A stretch of 39,372 nt of DNA from an uncultured bacterium (GTDB lineage: Bacteria; Babelota; Babeliae; Babelales; CAIQNR01), in the NCBI GenBank assembly GCA_903873255.1, contig CAIQNR010000018.1:1-39372 (forward strand), written 5' to 3'. The notes beneath the pieces are model-generated. The model was not told the DNA's origin and did not search any database. It worked only from the letters and a program-made list of their open reading frames with translations. Below, in pieces: positions 1-9,894 of the stretch. Made by a program: the position numbers and the translations under genes. The stretch's first letter is position 1, and each line of letters begins with the position of its first letter.

Positions 1-2
1 AT

Positions 3-284
3 CATGTTCTGGGGGGTGCAATATCTCCACTTGATGGTATTGGGCCGGAAGACCTTTCTATCGAAAAATTGATTATGCGGCTTTCTCCTGTTGTTAAAGA
101 AATTATTTTAGCAACAAATCAGACTCCAGAAGGAGAGGCAACGGCCGCCTATATTGCAAGAAAACTTAAAGATACAGAATACAAAGTGTCGTGTTTAGCT
201 CGTGGAATACCAGTTGGTTCCAGTATCGAATTAATGGATAAATTAACCGTTTATAAAGCGCTTTCAGAAAGAAGGCCATTTTAA
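3..284 (+). CDS. recR: Recombination protein RecR, C-terminal part (5' truncated by window edge)
   Basis: Frame 3 is open from the window start: HVLGGAISPLDGIGPEDLSIEKL...ILATNQTPEGEATAAYIARKLK...RGIPVGSSIELMDKLTVYKAL, the RecR Toprim-domain/C-terminal signature. Confidence 0.93.
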   Translation, partial: HVLGGAISPLDGIGPEDLSIEKLIMRLSPVVKEIILATNQTPEGEATAAYIARKLKDTEYKVSCLARGIPVGSSIELMDKLTVYKALSERRPF

Positions 285-300
285 CTAAAAGGAGGAATCG

Positions 301-1650
301 GTGATCAAATTATCACTTGATGAATGTACTCAAAGAATTAAACGCCGATCAGCTCTTAAAGCACTTATTACAAGTGCGCATCCTGATAAAAAAGGGGTAA
401 TTATTATAGGTGCTGACAATGAACGTCAGCGAGAAGCTTTTTACCAAGATAGTACTTTTTTTTATTATGTTGGTCTTGAAGAGCCAAGTGTTGTTTTTTA
501 TCAACATTTAGAGAGCGATCCTGTTTTATATGAGCCTGATTATGGCACAAATCGTTTAGTATGGGTTTCTGGGGCATATGATGCTGCTTATCTTGATCAT
601 TTAGGTATTACAGAAAGTATTCCTTTGGGGCAAAAAGTTTCTGGATATGCACTTGATGCATTTTCACCGGTAGGTCATTATCAAAATTTAATTGATGCAA
701 TTACTCATGCTTTGGCACGTGGAGAGTATCTTTTTATTCCGGTGAAGGATGTTGCTGATGATTGTCGCTTTTTGATTGAAAAATTGGCACAACATATTCC
801 TGGTATGAGAGAAAAGGTTATAGATATTAGTGCTTATAGCGCTACGCTTCGTAGAAAAAAAGAGCAGCAAGAGCTTGAATATATGTATAAGGCGATAGAA
901 ATTACCGCGATAGCTCAAGAAGCAGCAGCGGGAGTTATTCAGCCAGGCAAAAGAGAGTCGGATGCTCATGCTGCAATTAACTATATTTTTACTGAAGGTC
1001 AAGCAGTACCTGCATTTGCAAGCATTGTAGGATCAGGTAAAAACAGCACGGTTATGCATTATGTGGCAAATGACCAGGTGATGAATCAAGGTGATGTGGT
1101 GGTTGTTGATATTGGGGCATCGTACAAAAGATATTGTGCAGATGTTTCCCGTACGTATCCTGTTTCTGGGGTTTTTACTCAGCGCCAAAAAGAAATTTAT
1201 GACATTGTTTTAGAAACTCAAGAATATATTGCGGTGCGTGCAAAACCGGGTATGTGGCTTAATAATGCTGATGAACCAAGTAAATCGTTAAACCATTTAA
1301 CTCGTGAGTATCTTAAAGAGCGAGGTGGGTATGACAAGTACTTTCCTCACGGTATAGGACACTTTGTGGGTCTTGATGTGCATGACGTAGGCGATAGTAA
1401 AATTCCTCTTGCTATAGGCGATATTATTACGATTGAGCCTGGTATTTATATCCCTGAGGAGCGACTTGGTATCAGAATTGAAGATATGTATTGGATTGTA
1501 GAGGGTGAAGCGGTTTGCTTAAGTGATGGTTTTCCAAAGACAACTATCGAGATCGAGGAGCTTATGCGCCATGCAACCTCAAAAGAGCAAGAAGTGGCAC
1601 CAATAAATATGCATGATAATTTTTTGCCAGAGTTTGACGTAGAAAATTAA
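301..1650 (+). CDS. pepP: M24 family Xaa-Pro aminopeptidase
   Basis: GTG start preceded by aggagg. N-terminal AMP_N-like region (RRSALKALI...QDSTFFYYVGLEEP). M24 metal ligands in VVVDIGASYKRYCADVSRTYP, HGIGHFVGLDVHD, TIEPGIYIP and GIRIEDMYWI. Confidence 0.9.
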   Translation: MIKLSLDECTQRIKRRSALKALITSAHPDKKGVIIIGADNERQREAFYQDSTFFYYVGLEEPSVVFYQHLESDPVLYEPDYGTNRLVWVSGAYDAAYLDHLGITESIPLGQKVSGYALDAFSPVGHYQNLIDAITHALARGEYLFIPVKDVADDCRFLIEKLAQHIPGMREKVIDISAYSATLRRKKEQQELEYMYKAIEITAIAQEAAAGVIQPGKRESDAHAAINYIFTEGQAVPAFASIVGSGKNSTVMHYVANDQVMNQGDVVVVDIGASYKRYCADVSRTYPVSGVFTQRQKEIYDIVLETQEYIAVRAKPGMWLNNADEPSKSLNHLTREYLKERGGYDKYFPHGIGHFVGLDVHDVGDSKIPLAIGDIITIEPGIYIPEERLGIRIEDMYWIVEGEAVCLSDGFPKTTIEIEELMRHATSKEQEVAPINMHDNFLPEFDVEN

Positions 1651-1796
1651 TGAAGGGTTAAAAATAGGCAGTAGAAATCGATGCGCATTGCATGTTTGAT
1701 TTGACCAAAATTGATTTTTACCGTAATGTAAGTCCTAATCCGTTCATTAAAGCTGAGTACATTGAAAATTTAATAGATAGTTTAAGGGTATTTTTC

Positions 1797-2222
1797 ATGA
1801 CTATGAATAAAGCGTTTTTTTTACGCGTAGAAGATCGTCAGCCTAAGTGGCATCTTATTGATGCAAAAGGCAAAGTTTTAGGCAGAGTTGCAACAGAAAT
1901 TGCTGACCTTTTACGTGGTAAGAATAAAGTTACTTATACTCCTCATACAGCAAGCGGCGATTATGTCGTTGTTATTAACGCTGAAAAAGTGGTATTAACT
2001 GGTAACAAAATGGAAGATAAAATGTATGTCCGCGTGAGTGGATGGATGGGTGGTAAAAGAGAAACAGCTGCAAAAGATGTTTTAGCTAAGCACCCAACGC
2101 AACTTATCGAACATGCAGTAAAAGGTATGTTGCCAAAAAACAGATTAACAAAATTTGTTTTCAAATATTTACGTGTATATGTAGGTACAGAACACCCACA
2201 TGAAGCGCAAATAGGCCTATAA
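1797..2222 (+). CDS. rplM: 50S ribosomal protein L13
   Basis: WHLIDAKGKVLGRVATEIADLLRGKNKVTYTPHTASGDYVVVINAEKV..GNK...GMLPKNRL..LRVYVGTEHPHEAQ. Homology begins near M at 1797; the track's 1692 start adds an unsupported 35-aa extension. Confidence 0.95.
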   Translation: MTMNKAFFLRVEDRQPKWHLIDAKGKVLGRVATEIADLLRGKNKVTYTPHTASGDYVVVINAEKVVLTGNKMEDKMYVRVSGWMGGKRETAAKDVLAKHPTQLIEHAVKGMLPKNRLTKFVFKYLRVYVGTEHPHEAQIGL

Positions 2223-2253
2223 GTTTTATAAAAAAACTAGTGATCTAAAATCA

Positions 2254-2287
2254 AAGACCCTTGAGTAAAATCAGGGGTCTTTTTTTG
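2254..2287 (+). terminator. Rho-independent terminator after rplM
   Basis: AGACCCTTGA-gtaaaa-TCAGGGGTCT followed by TTTTTT. Confidence 0.8.
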
Positions 2288-2304
2288 TGTCAAAAATAAG
2301 CTTC

Positions 2305-2506
2305 TAATGCAAGGTTTAGGTAAATTTTTTTTCGAAAGTATTGATTTCATCGGTTTAGAGTTGGTAAGTTTATAGTAATAAGTTGATGCGTTGTCTTTTT
2401 AGGCCATTTTAAAAATGAGAGGTTTTAAGGATGAAGAAAGTTTTACGTCTTATAGTGCTGATGTCTGTTGGCGCAGTTCAATCAAGTGATAGTCTAGATG
2501 ATACAA
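2305..2506 (+). repeat. Direct repeat copy 1 (202 bp; promoter/leader plus signal-peptide coding region)
   Basis: Matches 3025-3226 at a constant 720-bp offset with no indels and about 5 substitutions by eye. Confidence 0.95.
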
Positions 2507-3027
2507 TTCAGAATAATGCTCAAATTCAATCAGTAAATGAAAATAATAGTTCTAATGATGCCGATAGTTTAGCTGCTGCATCGTCAAAAAGAGAAGAAGC
2601 AAATAAAACTCTTAATAATTTTATTTTGTATTTTCAAAATACCATTAAATGGTCTGTGGATCATGGGAAAATTCCGGCAGGGACTCAAAAAGGACTTTCC
2701 TTCAATTCTAGGATCATTGGTTATAATAATTGCTACCAACATCTTATATCCAAAGTAAACGAGGCTTTTGCAGCGATTGCACAGATGATTAATTATAAAG
2801 GTAATAATGAAAATGATAAAAATATGTTAGTCGATACGGCGTATTACGCAATTAAATCAATAAATTTTGAGCTTCCCAATGAAAACAAGGATGAGTTTAG
2901 ATGGATTTCGGAAAGCAGTCCTTTTAACAGAATCTCACAAGAAAGGGTTTTTGAAGGCACCTCATATAAAAATATTAAATGCCTTAAAGTTAGTTTAGCA
3001 AATTTTGTCTATAACTATGCGTTATAA
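2431..3027 (+). CDS. Hypothetical small exported protein
   Basis: N-terminal signal-like sequence MKKVLRLIVLMSVGAVQSSDS, then a low-complexity Asn/Ser segment and a helical C-terminal region. No family recognised. Confidence 0.75.
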   Translation: MKKVLRLIVLMSVGAVQSSDSLDDTIQNNAQIQSVNENNSSNDADSLAAASSKREEANKTLNNFILYFQNTIKWSVDHGKIPAGTQKGLSFNSRIIGYNNCYQHLISKVNEAFAAIAQMINYKGNNENDKNMLVDTAYYAIKSINFELPNENKDEFRWISESSPFNRISQERVFEGTSYKNIKCLKVSLANFVYNYAL

Positions 3028-3226
3028 TGCAAGGTTTAGGTAGATTTTTTTTCGAAAGTATTCATTTCATCGGTTTAGAGTTGGTAAGTTTATAGTAATA
3101 AGTTGATGCGTTGTCTTTTTAGGCCATTTTAAAAATGAGAGGTTTTAAGGCTCAAGAAAGTTTTACGTCTTATAGTGCTGATGTCTGTTGGCGCAGTTCA
3201 ATCAGGTGATAGTCTAGATGATACAA
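3025..3226 (+). repeat. Direct repeat copy 2 (202 bp)
   Basis: Begins at the stop codon of the 2431-3027 gene. Same sequence as 2305-2506, but ATG is replaced by CTC at 3151-3153. Confidence 0.95.
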
Positions 3227-3821
3227 ATTAAATAGAAACAGGCTATCGTGATGCTTTAGCTGTTGAAAATGATTCAGGAGCTGATTTGTTGAACGAAGCA
3301 AATGATTAAAACGATATTTTAAAGAGAACTATAAATAATAAAATAGATGAGACGGCGAGTCGCTATACAATGGCGGTTGACAATTACAAAAATGATTGTT
3401 CAAAATTTTGTGAATCTAATCTTCCTAAAGCAAAGATAGATTTACATGCAAATGAGAAACAGCTAGCACAGCGAGCTAAGACGGAACGGGGAGTGTTAAA
3501 AGGGGGTTTTCTATGCATACTTGGGCTTTATCAAGAACAAATCCAGCAACTATTTGTTTTGAGTGTAGAGATAGGTGTTATAATCATACTTACGATCTGG
3601 TTTCTCATATGCAAATATTGGTTGAAAAAATAAAAAATTTAATCAATTTTCCTAATGAAGTAGTAAGTGGTGCTCTGAATTTGGTGCCGGAAATTGATGA
3701 ATTTAGGGATTATTCTGATAGACAGTATTCTTCTGTTTTTACAGTTGAATTAAACCGTCTAAAAAGAGCGGGTGTTGTTTTTTGTAACGAATTGAAGGAT
3801 ATTATATTCAATTGCTTATAG
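3151..3821 (+). pseudogene. Decayed tandem paralogue of the 2431-3027 exported protein
   Basis: Start codon lost (ATG to CTC) and an in-frame TAA after 26 codons. The remaining homology sits in two overlapping frames (3370-3633 and 3513-3821). FECRDRCYNHTYDLVSHMQILVEKIKNLINF and EIDEFRDYSDRQYSSVFTVELNRLKRAGVVFCNELKDIIFN resemble FNSRIIGYNNCYQHLISKVNEAFAAIAQMINY and NKDEFRWISESSPFNRISQERV...NIKCLKVSLANFVYN. Confidence 0.7.
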
Positions 3822-3902
3822 TTCCTTCGTTTAAAAAATCTTTTCAATACCTATGCCGTTAATTTGAATTAAAGTTATTTGAAATATAATAGCAAAATAG
3901 TT

Positions 3903-3931
3903 AAAAAGGGCTCGTTCAGGGCCCTTTTTTA
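3903..3931. terminator. Probable bidirectional Rho-independent terminator
   Basis: AAAAAGGGC-tcgttcagg-GCCCTTTTTT lies between the convergent pseudogene (+) and rseP (-). Confidence 0.75.
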
Positions 3932-3955
3932 ACGTCAAAATTCAATTTACATTGC

Positions 3956-5038
3956 TTATGAAAAGAAAATTCTGATGGTGTCTTGGAAAGTTAAGTAAGT
4001 AAACAGTAAGGCAAATAAGCCTAATGCTACATAGCTGATATACGTTTGAATGGTCTCATTAATCGGTTTGCCGATAATTGCCTCGATGGTGTAAATCAGT
4101 ACATGGCCGCCATCAAGGATAGGGAGCGGGATGATATTCAATACTGCAAGTCCGACGTTAATTAGCACTAAAAGCAAGAGTAAAAATGGGATCCCTTTGC
4201 TTGCGCTGTCGATTGCCATGTAGATCATGCCAAGAGGACCAGAAAGATTTTTTGCTGTTTTTTTAACAAAAATACTTTTTATTTGGGCAATGTTTTTAAC
4301 AATAAGCAGGTGCAAAATGGTACCAGCCTGTATAATTGCGTGAGGAAAAGAGACGGGCGCTATGCCTGAAAAAGAGATATGAATACCTAAAGATCCTTTA
4401 AGAGGGTCTTCTTTGTTGGTATCAAATGTGCAAGGGAGTGTGATTTTTTCACCATTTCGTATAATGCCAAGTGATACAGTTTTTTGAGGGTTTTCTGAGA
4501 TTAAAGTAAGCAGTTTTTCTGTGTTTTTCTCAACTGATACTTCATCTATTGAAATGATGGAATCTTGAGCTTTAAGGCCAGCTTTTGCAGCAGCACCATG
4601 AGGAACAATTTGTTCTATAAGATGATCGCCAGATAAAAGAGGGCTTGCTGGGATGCCACGCATAGAAAGACCAAGAAGAAGTAGATATGCAAAAATAAGG
4701 TTAAAGAGCACGCCACCTGAAACAATAATAAGCTTTTGCCAATATTTTTTAGCTTGAATAGTTCTATGGTGCCCGCCAGCAGTTTCGTGATCTTGATTTG
4801 CGGCAACATAGGCTCCTACAGGAAGTGCTGATATACAAAAAGTGGTTTCGCCTATTTTTTTACTATAAATTTTTGGGCCTATTCCTATGGAAAATTCGGG
4901 AATATGAACGTTAAAAAGTTTGGCAAAAATAAAATGGCCAAATTCATGAACGGTCACAACAGTGCCAACACCAAGGATTCCCGCAATGAGGTAGGGAAGT
5001 TTTTGATAGCCAGTAGTGAGTAAATCAATTATATTCAT
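3956..5038 (-). CDS. rseP: Site-2 protease family (M50) membrane zinc metalloprotease, RseP/RasP-like
   Basis: HEFGHFIFAKLFNV zinc motif near the N-terminus, PDZ-like region (GAAAKAGLKAQDSIISIDEVSV), and C-terminal NIIPLPILDGGHVL. Confidence 0.92.
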   Translation of the reverse strand: MNIIDLLTTGYQKLPYLIAGILGVGTVVTVHEFGHFIFAKLFNVHIPEFSIGIGPKIYSKKIGETTFCISALPVGAYVAANQDHETAGGHHRTIQAKKYWQKLIIVSGGVLFNLIFAYLLLLGLSMRGIPASPLLSGDHLIEQIVPHGAAAKAGLKAQDSIISIDEVSVEKNTEKLLTLISENPQKTVSLGIIRNGEKITLPCTFDTNKEDPLKGSLGIHISFSGIAPVSFPHAIIQAGTILHLLIVKNIAQIKSIFVKKTAKNLSGPLGMIYMAIDSASKGIPFLLLLLVLINVGLAVLNIIPLPILDGGHVLIYTIEAIIGKPINETIQTYISYVALGLFALLFTYLTFQDTIRIFFS

Positions 5039-5219
5039 AGAAGTCCTTTTGATTTGTTTTAAAAATAATTACGACTTTGTTAAGGGTACCAATCTTTGTG
5101 GGAGTAGTCTATGTACTATTTTGGCTAAAAAGATGGTTATTTTGATGAGTTGCGATCCCTTTAGAATAAGCATGGGACGATAAAAAAATTGATGGAGATG
5201 ATGTTTCCGGTTATTCTTC

Positions 5220-5247
5220 TTGAAAAAAATTAGAAAAAGGGTAGAAT
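5220..5247 (+). promoter_or_regulatory. Candidate sigma-70-type promoter of the str operon
   Basis: TTGAAA - 16 nt - TAGAAT, about 130 nt upstream of rpsL. Confidence 0.4.
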
Positions 5248-5377
5248 ACCGATTGAACCTTTAACAAAGCTTCGTGTGTGCCCTTCAAGGCAGCGGTCAT
5301 CAAAAGCCCTCCGATTTTTTTAAGGTTTTTTAGATTCTGTGAATTTTAAGGTTAATTTTTATTGCGAATGGGATAGT

Positions 5378-5761
5378 ATGCCTACAATTAATCAACTCTG
5401 CCGAAATGGAAGAGACAAGGTTAAATATAAATCTAAGAGCCCTGCTCTTAAAGGATGTCCTCAAATTAGAGGTGTCTGTACACGTGTTTTTACAACAACT
5501 CCAAAAAAACCTAACTCAGCTTTACGTAAAGTAGCTCGTGTTAAGTTGACAACTGGAATTGAAGTAACAGCTTATATACCTGGTGAAGGCCATAACTTAC
5601 AGGAACACTCTGTTGTTCTAATTCGTGGTGGTAGAGTAAAAGATTTACCTGGTGTAAAATATCATATTGTTCGTGGTACGCTTGATACTTCTGGTGTTGA
5701 CAAGAGAAGACAATCTCGTTCGCTCTATGGTGCTAAACGACCTAAAAAAGATACTAAGTAA
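5378..5761 (+). CDS. rpsL: 30S ribosomal protein S12
   Basis: [56 protein letters not shown]...[13 protein letters not shown]. Start moved from 5339 to the conserved MPTINQL. Confidence 0.97.
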   Translation: MPTINQLCRNGRDKVKYKSKSPALKGCPQIRGVCTRVFTTTPKKPNSALRKVARVKLTTGIEVTAYIPGEGHNLQEHSVVLIRGGRVKDLPGVKYHIVRGTLDTSGVDKRRQSRSLYGAKRPKKDTK

Positions 5762-5772
5762 GGATTTGATAC

Positions 5773-6255
5773 ATGCCAAGACGTAAATCAGTAAATTTCA
5801 AACGAGAAATCGGCGTTGATTTAAAGTATAACTCTGAATTGGTTCAGAAGTTTATCAATGTTGTGATGAAAGAAGGCAAAAAATCTATTGCTCGCACTAT
5901 TGTGTATGAAGCGATGGATGGCCTTGTTAAAAAGAATAGCGGTGATATGGATAAGGCTCTTAAGATGTTTTATAAGGCATTTGAGAACGTTGTTCCTACT
6001 ATCGAAGTTAGACCTCGTCGCGTTGGTGGTAGCGTTTACCAAATCCCAGCCGAAGTTCGTCCAGCAAGAGCGAATGCTTTAGGTATTCGTTGGTTAATTA
6101 CCGCTGCAAGAACTCGTGCTGACAAAACCATGGGCAAAAGATTGGCTCAAGAATTACTTGAAGCATATGAAGGCCGTGGAGCTGCTGTTAAGAAAAAAGT
6201 TGATGTTCACAGAATGGCAGAAGCGAACCGTGCATTCTCCCATTATGCATGGTAA
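5773..6255 (+). CDS. rpsG: 30S ribosomal protein S7
   Basis: MPRRKSV...ENVVPTIEVRPRRVGGSVYQIPAEVRPARANALGIRWLI...RAFSHYAW. Confidence 0.97.
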   Translation: MPRRKSVNFKREIGVDLKYNSELVQKFINVVMKEGKKSIARTIVYEAMDGLVKKNSGDMDKALKMFYKAFENVVPTIEVRPRRVGGSVYQIPAEVRPARANALGIRWLITAARTRADKTMGKRLAQELLEAYEGRGAAVKKKVDVHRMAEANRAFSHYAW

Positions 6256-6267
6256 GGTAGGAAACTT

Positions 6268-8340
6268 ATGAGCGCTGATTTACGTAAATTTAGAAATATA
6301 GGTATTGCTGCTCATATTGACGCTGGCAAGACTACTGTTACTGAACGTATTCTTTTCTATACTGGTGTTTCCCATAAAATTGGGGAAGTTCACGAAGGTG
6401 AAGCTGTTATGGACTGGATGGAACAAGAAAGAGAACGAGGGATTACAATCCAATCGGCTGCTATTTCTTGTTCATGGAAAGGTTACCACGTTAACATTAT
6501 CGACACTCCTGGTCACGTAGACTTTACTATTGAAGTAGGTCGTTCATTACGTGTTCTTGATGGTATGGTTTCTGTTTTTTGTGGTGTAGCTGGCGTTCAG
6601 CCGCAGTCAGAAACGGTGTGGAAGCAAGCGACTCGTTACAATGTTCCATCTATTATTTTTGTAAATAAGATGGATCGTATTGGTGCTGATTATTTCAAAG
6701 TGATCAAAGATGTTAATGAACGTCTCAATGGTAACGCTTTGGCTATGCAAATACCTGTTGGTTCAGAAGAAAATTTTAAAGGTCTCGTTGACGTTTTATC
6801 TAATAAAATGGTTCTTTACGGCGATGACAAAGGTGTTGAATCTAATTGGATCGACACTCCTGCAGAGTACGCTGATCAAGTAGTTGAATTGCGTGATGCA
6901 ATAATTGCACGAGCTGCTGATTTTGACGATGCTCTAGCAGAAAAATATTTAGATGGTAAAGAAATAGCTATTGATGAAATAAAAGCAGCTCTTCGTAAGG
7001 GTGTTTTACAACGTCAAGTATTTCCTGCTTTTTGTGGTACAGCATTCAAGAACAAAGGTATTCAACCTATGCTTGATGCTGTTATTGACTATTTACCGTG
7101 TCCTTTGGATCTTCCGCCAGTAGTTGGTGAAAATCCTGATACAGGTAAAGAAGAAACAAGAGCAGCGGATGCATCAGCTCCATTTGCGGGCCTTGCATTT
7201 AAAATTATGACAGATCCATTTGTGGGTGTTTTATCATATGTTCGTGTGTATTCAGGTAGCTTATCTGCTGGTTCTTATGTATTAAATTCTACAACTGGTA
7301 GCAAAGAACGAGTAAGTCGCTTAGTCAGAATGCATTCAAACAAGCGTGAAGAAATTCAATCAGTTGAAGCGGGTGATATTGTTGCATTAGTTGGTCTTAA
7401 AGATATTAAGACTGGTGATACAGTAACAGATATTAAATTCCCTATTTTGCTTGAAAACATTGATGTTCCAATTCCTGTTATTTCTGCTTCTGTTGAGCCT
7501 AAAGCAAAAGGTGATTATGAAAAAATGATCACTGCTTTAAGAAAAATGACTCAAGAAGATCCTTCATTTAAATTGAATTATAATGAGGAAACTGGTCAAA
7601 CAGTTATCGCAGGTATGGGTGAGCTTCATCTTGAAATTCAAGTTGATCGCTTACGACGTGAACATAAAGTTGATGTTGAGCAAGGTAAGTTACAGGTTGC
7701 TTATAAAGAAACCATTCAAAAATCAGTTGATATTGAAGGTAAGTATATTAAGCAATCAGGTGGACGCGGTCAATACGGTCACGTTTGGTTAAAACTTGAA
7801 CCTCTAGAAAGAGGCAAGGGTTTTGAATTTGAAAACAAAGTTGTGGGTGGTACAATTCCAAGAGAATATATCCCTGCAATTCAAAAAGGTCTTGAAGAAG
7901 CTATTACAACAGGTATTCTTGGTGGATATCCAGTTGTTGATATCAAAGCTTCTGTGTATGATGGTTCTTATCACGATGTCGACTCATCAGAAATGGCGTT
8001 TAAGGTTGCAGCTTCTATGGCGTTAAAGTCAGGTATGAAGATTGCAAATCCAACGTTGCTTGAGCCTATAATGAAGGTTGAAGTGGACACACCAGATGAG
8101 TACGTCGGGGATGTTATGGGTGACCTTAACTCTCGTCGTGGTAGAATTCTTGGTATGGAAGAAAAAGGTAAGGGACAGCAGGTTATACGCGCAGAAGTTC
8201 CTCTTAATGAAATGTTAGGTGGATATTCAACTACGCTTCGTTCCTTAAGTAAGGGCCGCGCTAGTTACTCAATGGAATTTGAGTGCTACCGTGAAATGCC
8301 TAAGAATGTAGAAGAAGAAGTTTTAGGAAAAAATAAATAG
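6268..8340 (+). CDS. fusA: Elongation factor G
   Basis: [74 protein letters not shown]. Confidence 0.98.
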   Translation: MSADLRKFRNIGIAAHIDAGKTTVTERILFYTGVSHKIGEVHEGEAVMDWMEQERERGITIQSAAISCSWKGYHVNIIDTPGHVDFTIEVGRSLRVLDGMVSVFCGVAGVQPQSETVWKQATRYNVPSIIFVNKMDRIGADYFKVIKDVNERLNGNALAMQIPVGSEENFKGLVDVLSNKMVLYGDDKGVESNWIDTPAEYADQVVELRDAIIARAADFDDALAEKYLDGKEIAIDEIKAALRKGVLQRQVFPAFCGTAFKNKGIQPMLDAVIDYLPCPLDLPPVVGENPDTGKEETRAADASAPFAGLAFKIMTDPFVGVLSYVRVYSGSLSAGSYVLNSTTGSKERVSRLVRMHSNKREEIQSVEAGDIVALVGLKDIKTGDTVTDIKFPILLENIDVPIPVISASVEPKAKGDYEKMITALRKMTQEDPSFKLNYNEETGQTVIAGMGELHLEIQVDRLRREHKVDVEQGKLQVAYKETIQKSVDIEGKYIKQSGGRGQYGHVWLKLEPLERGKGFEFENKVVGGTIPREYIPAIQKGLEEAITTGILGGYPVVDIKASVYDGSYHDVDSSEMAFKVAASMALKSGMKIANPTLLEPIMKVEVDTPDEYVGDVMGDLNSRRGRILGMEEKGKGQQVIRAEVPLNEMLGGYSTTLRSLSKGRASYSMEFECYREMPKNVEEEVLGKNK

Positions 8341-8370
8341 TGCTTTCTAGCGATTTCAGGAGTATTTGCT

Positions 8371-9555
8371 ATGGCAAAAGACATATTTGAACGTAATAAA
8401 CCGCACGTTAATATTGGTACTATTGGTCACGTTGACCATGGTAAAACCACATTAACTGCGGCAATTACTAAGGTTTTGTCAGATAGAGGTTTAGCTGATT
8501 TTAAAGCGTTCGATCAAATCGATAACGCTCCAGAAGAAAAGGCGCGTGGTATTACCATCGCAACCTCTCACGTTGAGTATGAGACAGATAAACGTCACTA
8601 TGCGCACGTTGACTGTCCTGGTCACGCTGACTACGTAAAAAACATGATTACTGGTGCGGCTCAAATGGATGGTGCAATTCTTGTTGTATCAGCTGCGGAC
8701 GGCCCTATGCCACAAACTCGTGAGCATATTCTTCTTGCGAAGAACATCGGTGTTCCTGCATTAGTAGTCTTCTTGAACAAAGTAGATATGGTTGATGACC
8801 CTGATATGGTGGATATGGTTGAAGAAGAAATTCGTGACCTTCTTAAGAAGTACGATTTCCCTGGCGACACAATTCCAGTTATCAAAGGATCAGCTCTTCA
8901 AGCATTGCAAGGTATTCCTGCAGGCGTTGAATCTATTAATAAGTTAATGGATGCTGTTGATGCGTCTATTCCAGATCCTATCCGTGATATTGACAAGCCA
9001 TTCTTGATGCCAGTTGAAGGTGTATTTACGATTTCAGGTCGTGGTACTGTTGCAACCGGTAGAATTGAACGTGGTAAAGTTAAGACCGGTGAAGATGTTG
9101 AAATTATTGGTTTTGGTAAAACCTTTAAAACAACTGTTACTGGTGTTGAAATGTTTAGAAAAACATTAGACAACGGTCAAGCTGGTGATAACGTAGGTCT
9201 TCTCCTCCGTGGTATTAAAAAAGAAGATATTGAACGTGGTATGGTTATTGTCAAACCGGGCAGTATCACTCCACATAGAAAGTTCAAAGCTGAAATTTAC
9301 GTTTTAACTAAAGATGAAGGTGGCCGTCACAGTCCATTCTTCTCTGGGTACCGTCCTCAGTTCTATCTTAGAACTACAGACGTTACAGGCGTTGTAACAC
9401 TTGAAGCTGGGCGTGAAATGGTTATGCCTGGTGACAACGTGTGTGTCGAAGTTGAATTGATAGCACCGATTGCTATGGAAAAAGATCTCCACTTCTCTAT
9501 TCGTGAAGGTGGTAGAACTGTAGGTTCCGGTGTTGTTTCAGAGATCATACAATAA
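8371..9555 (+). CDS. tuf: Elongation factor Tu
   Basis: [75 protein letters not shown]. Confidence 0.98.
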   Translation: MAKDIFERNKPHVNIGTIGHVDHGKTTLTAAITKVLSDRGLADFKAFDQIDNAPEEKARGITIATSHVEYETDKRHYAHVDCPGHADYVKNMITGAAQMDGAILVVSAADGPMPQTREHILLAKNIGVPALVVFLNKVDMVDDPDMVDMVEEEIRDLLKKYDFPGDTIPVIKGSALQALQGIPAGVESINKLMDAVDASIPDPIRDIDKPFLMPVEGVFTISGRGTVATGRIERGKVKTGEDVEIIGFGKTFKTTVTGVEMFRKTLDNGQAGDNVGLLLRGIKKEDIERGMVIVKPGSITPHRKFKAEIYVLTKDEGGRHSPFFSGYRPQFYLRTTDVTGVVTLEAGREMVMPGDNVCVEVELIAPIAMEKDLHFSIREGGRTVGSGVVSEIIQ

Positions 9556-9567
9556 GGTTTAAGTTAG

Positions 9568-9873
9568 ATGAAAAAATCTAAAATTCGTTTGACTCTTAAG
9601 TCCTATGATCATCAATTGTTAGATAAGGCTGTTAAAACAATTTGTTTGACAGCTAAAAGGACGGGTGCACAGCTTGTGGGCCCGGTTCCTATGCCTAATA
9701 GAAAGAAGTGCTTTACAGTTCTTCGTTCTCCTCATATCGATAAAGAATCGAGAGAGCAGTTTGAATTAACAACTCATTGCCGCATTTTAGACATAGTTTC
9801 TCCGTCTGATCAAACAATGGATGCGTTAATGAAGTTAAGCATTTCGTCCGGTGTTGATGTTGAGATTAAATAA
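9568..9873 (+). CDS. rpsJ: 30S ribosomal protein S10
   Basis: [21 protein letters not shown]...[39 protein letters not shown]. Confidence 0.96.
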   Translation: MKKSKIRLTLKSYDHQLLDKAVKTICLTAKRTGAQLVGPVPMPNRKKCFTVLRSPHIDKESREQFELTTHCRILDIVSPSDQTMDALMKLSISSGVDVEIK

Positions 9874-9894
9874 GTAAGTGAAGGAAGGCTCTTC

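Noticed and set aside
688-1002. Minus-strand 104-aa ORF inside pepP, and similar antisense ORFs within rplM, rpsG, tuf, rplC, rplB, rpoA, nfo and gap
   Set aside because: They lie wholly opposite strongly conserved genes, have no family features and reflect low stop density on the complementary strand.
301-1650. Second methionine-aminopeptidase-like gene as a redundancy anomaly with map at 20674
   Set aside because: It has the longer N-terminal domain of Xaa-Pro aminopeptidases; both M24 proteins commonly coexist.
1692-1796. 35-aa N-terminal extension of L13 in the ORF track
   Set aside because: L13 homology starts around MTMNKAFFLRVEDRQPKWHLIDAKGK; the extension has no recognisable similarity and probably is just open intergenic sequence.
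5888-6082. Alternative-frame ORFs on the + strand inside rpsG, fusA, rplB, rplO and nfo
   Set aside because: Out-of-frame readings of well-conserved genes, with no plausible start context.
6268-9555. Possible unusual duplication of translation GTPases (fusA next to tuf)
   Set aside because: rpsL-rpsG-fusA-tuf is the classical str operon order.
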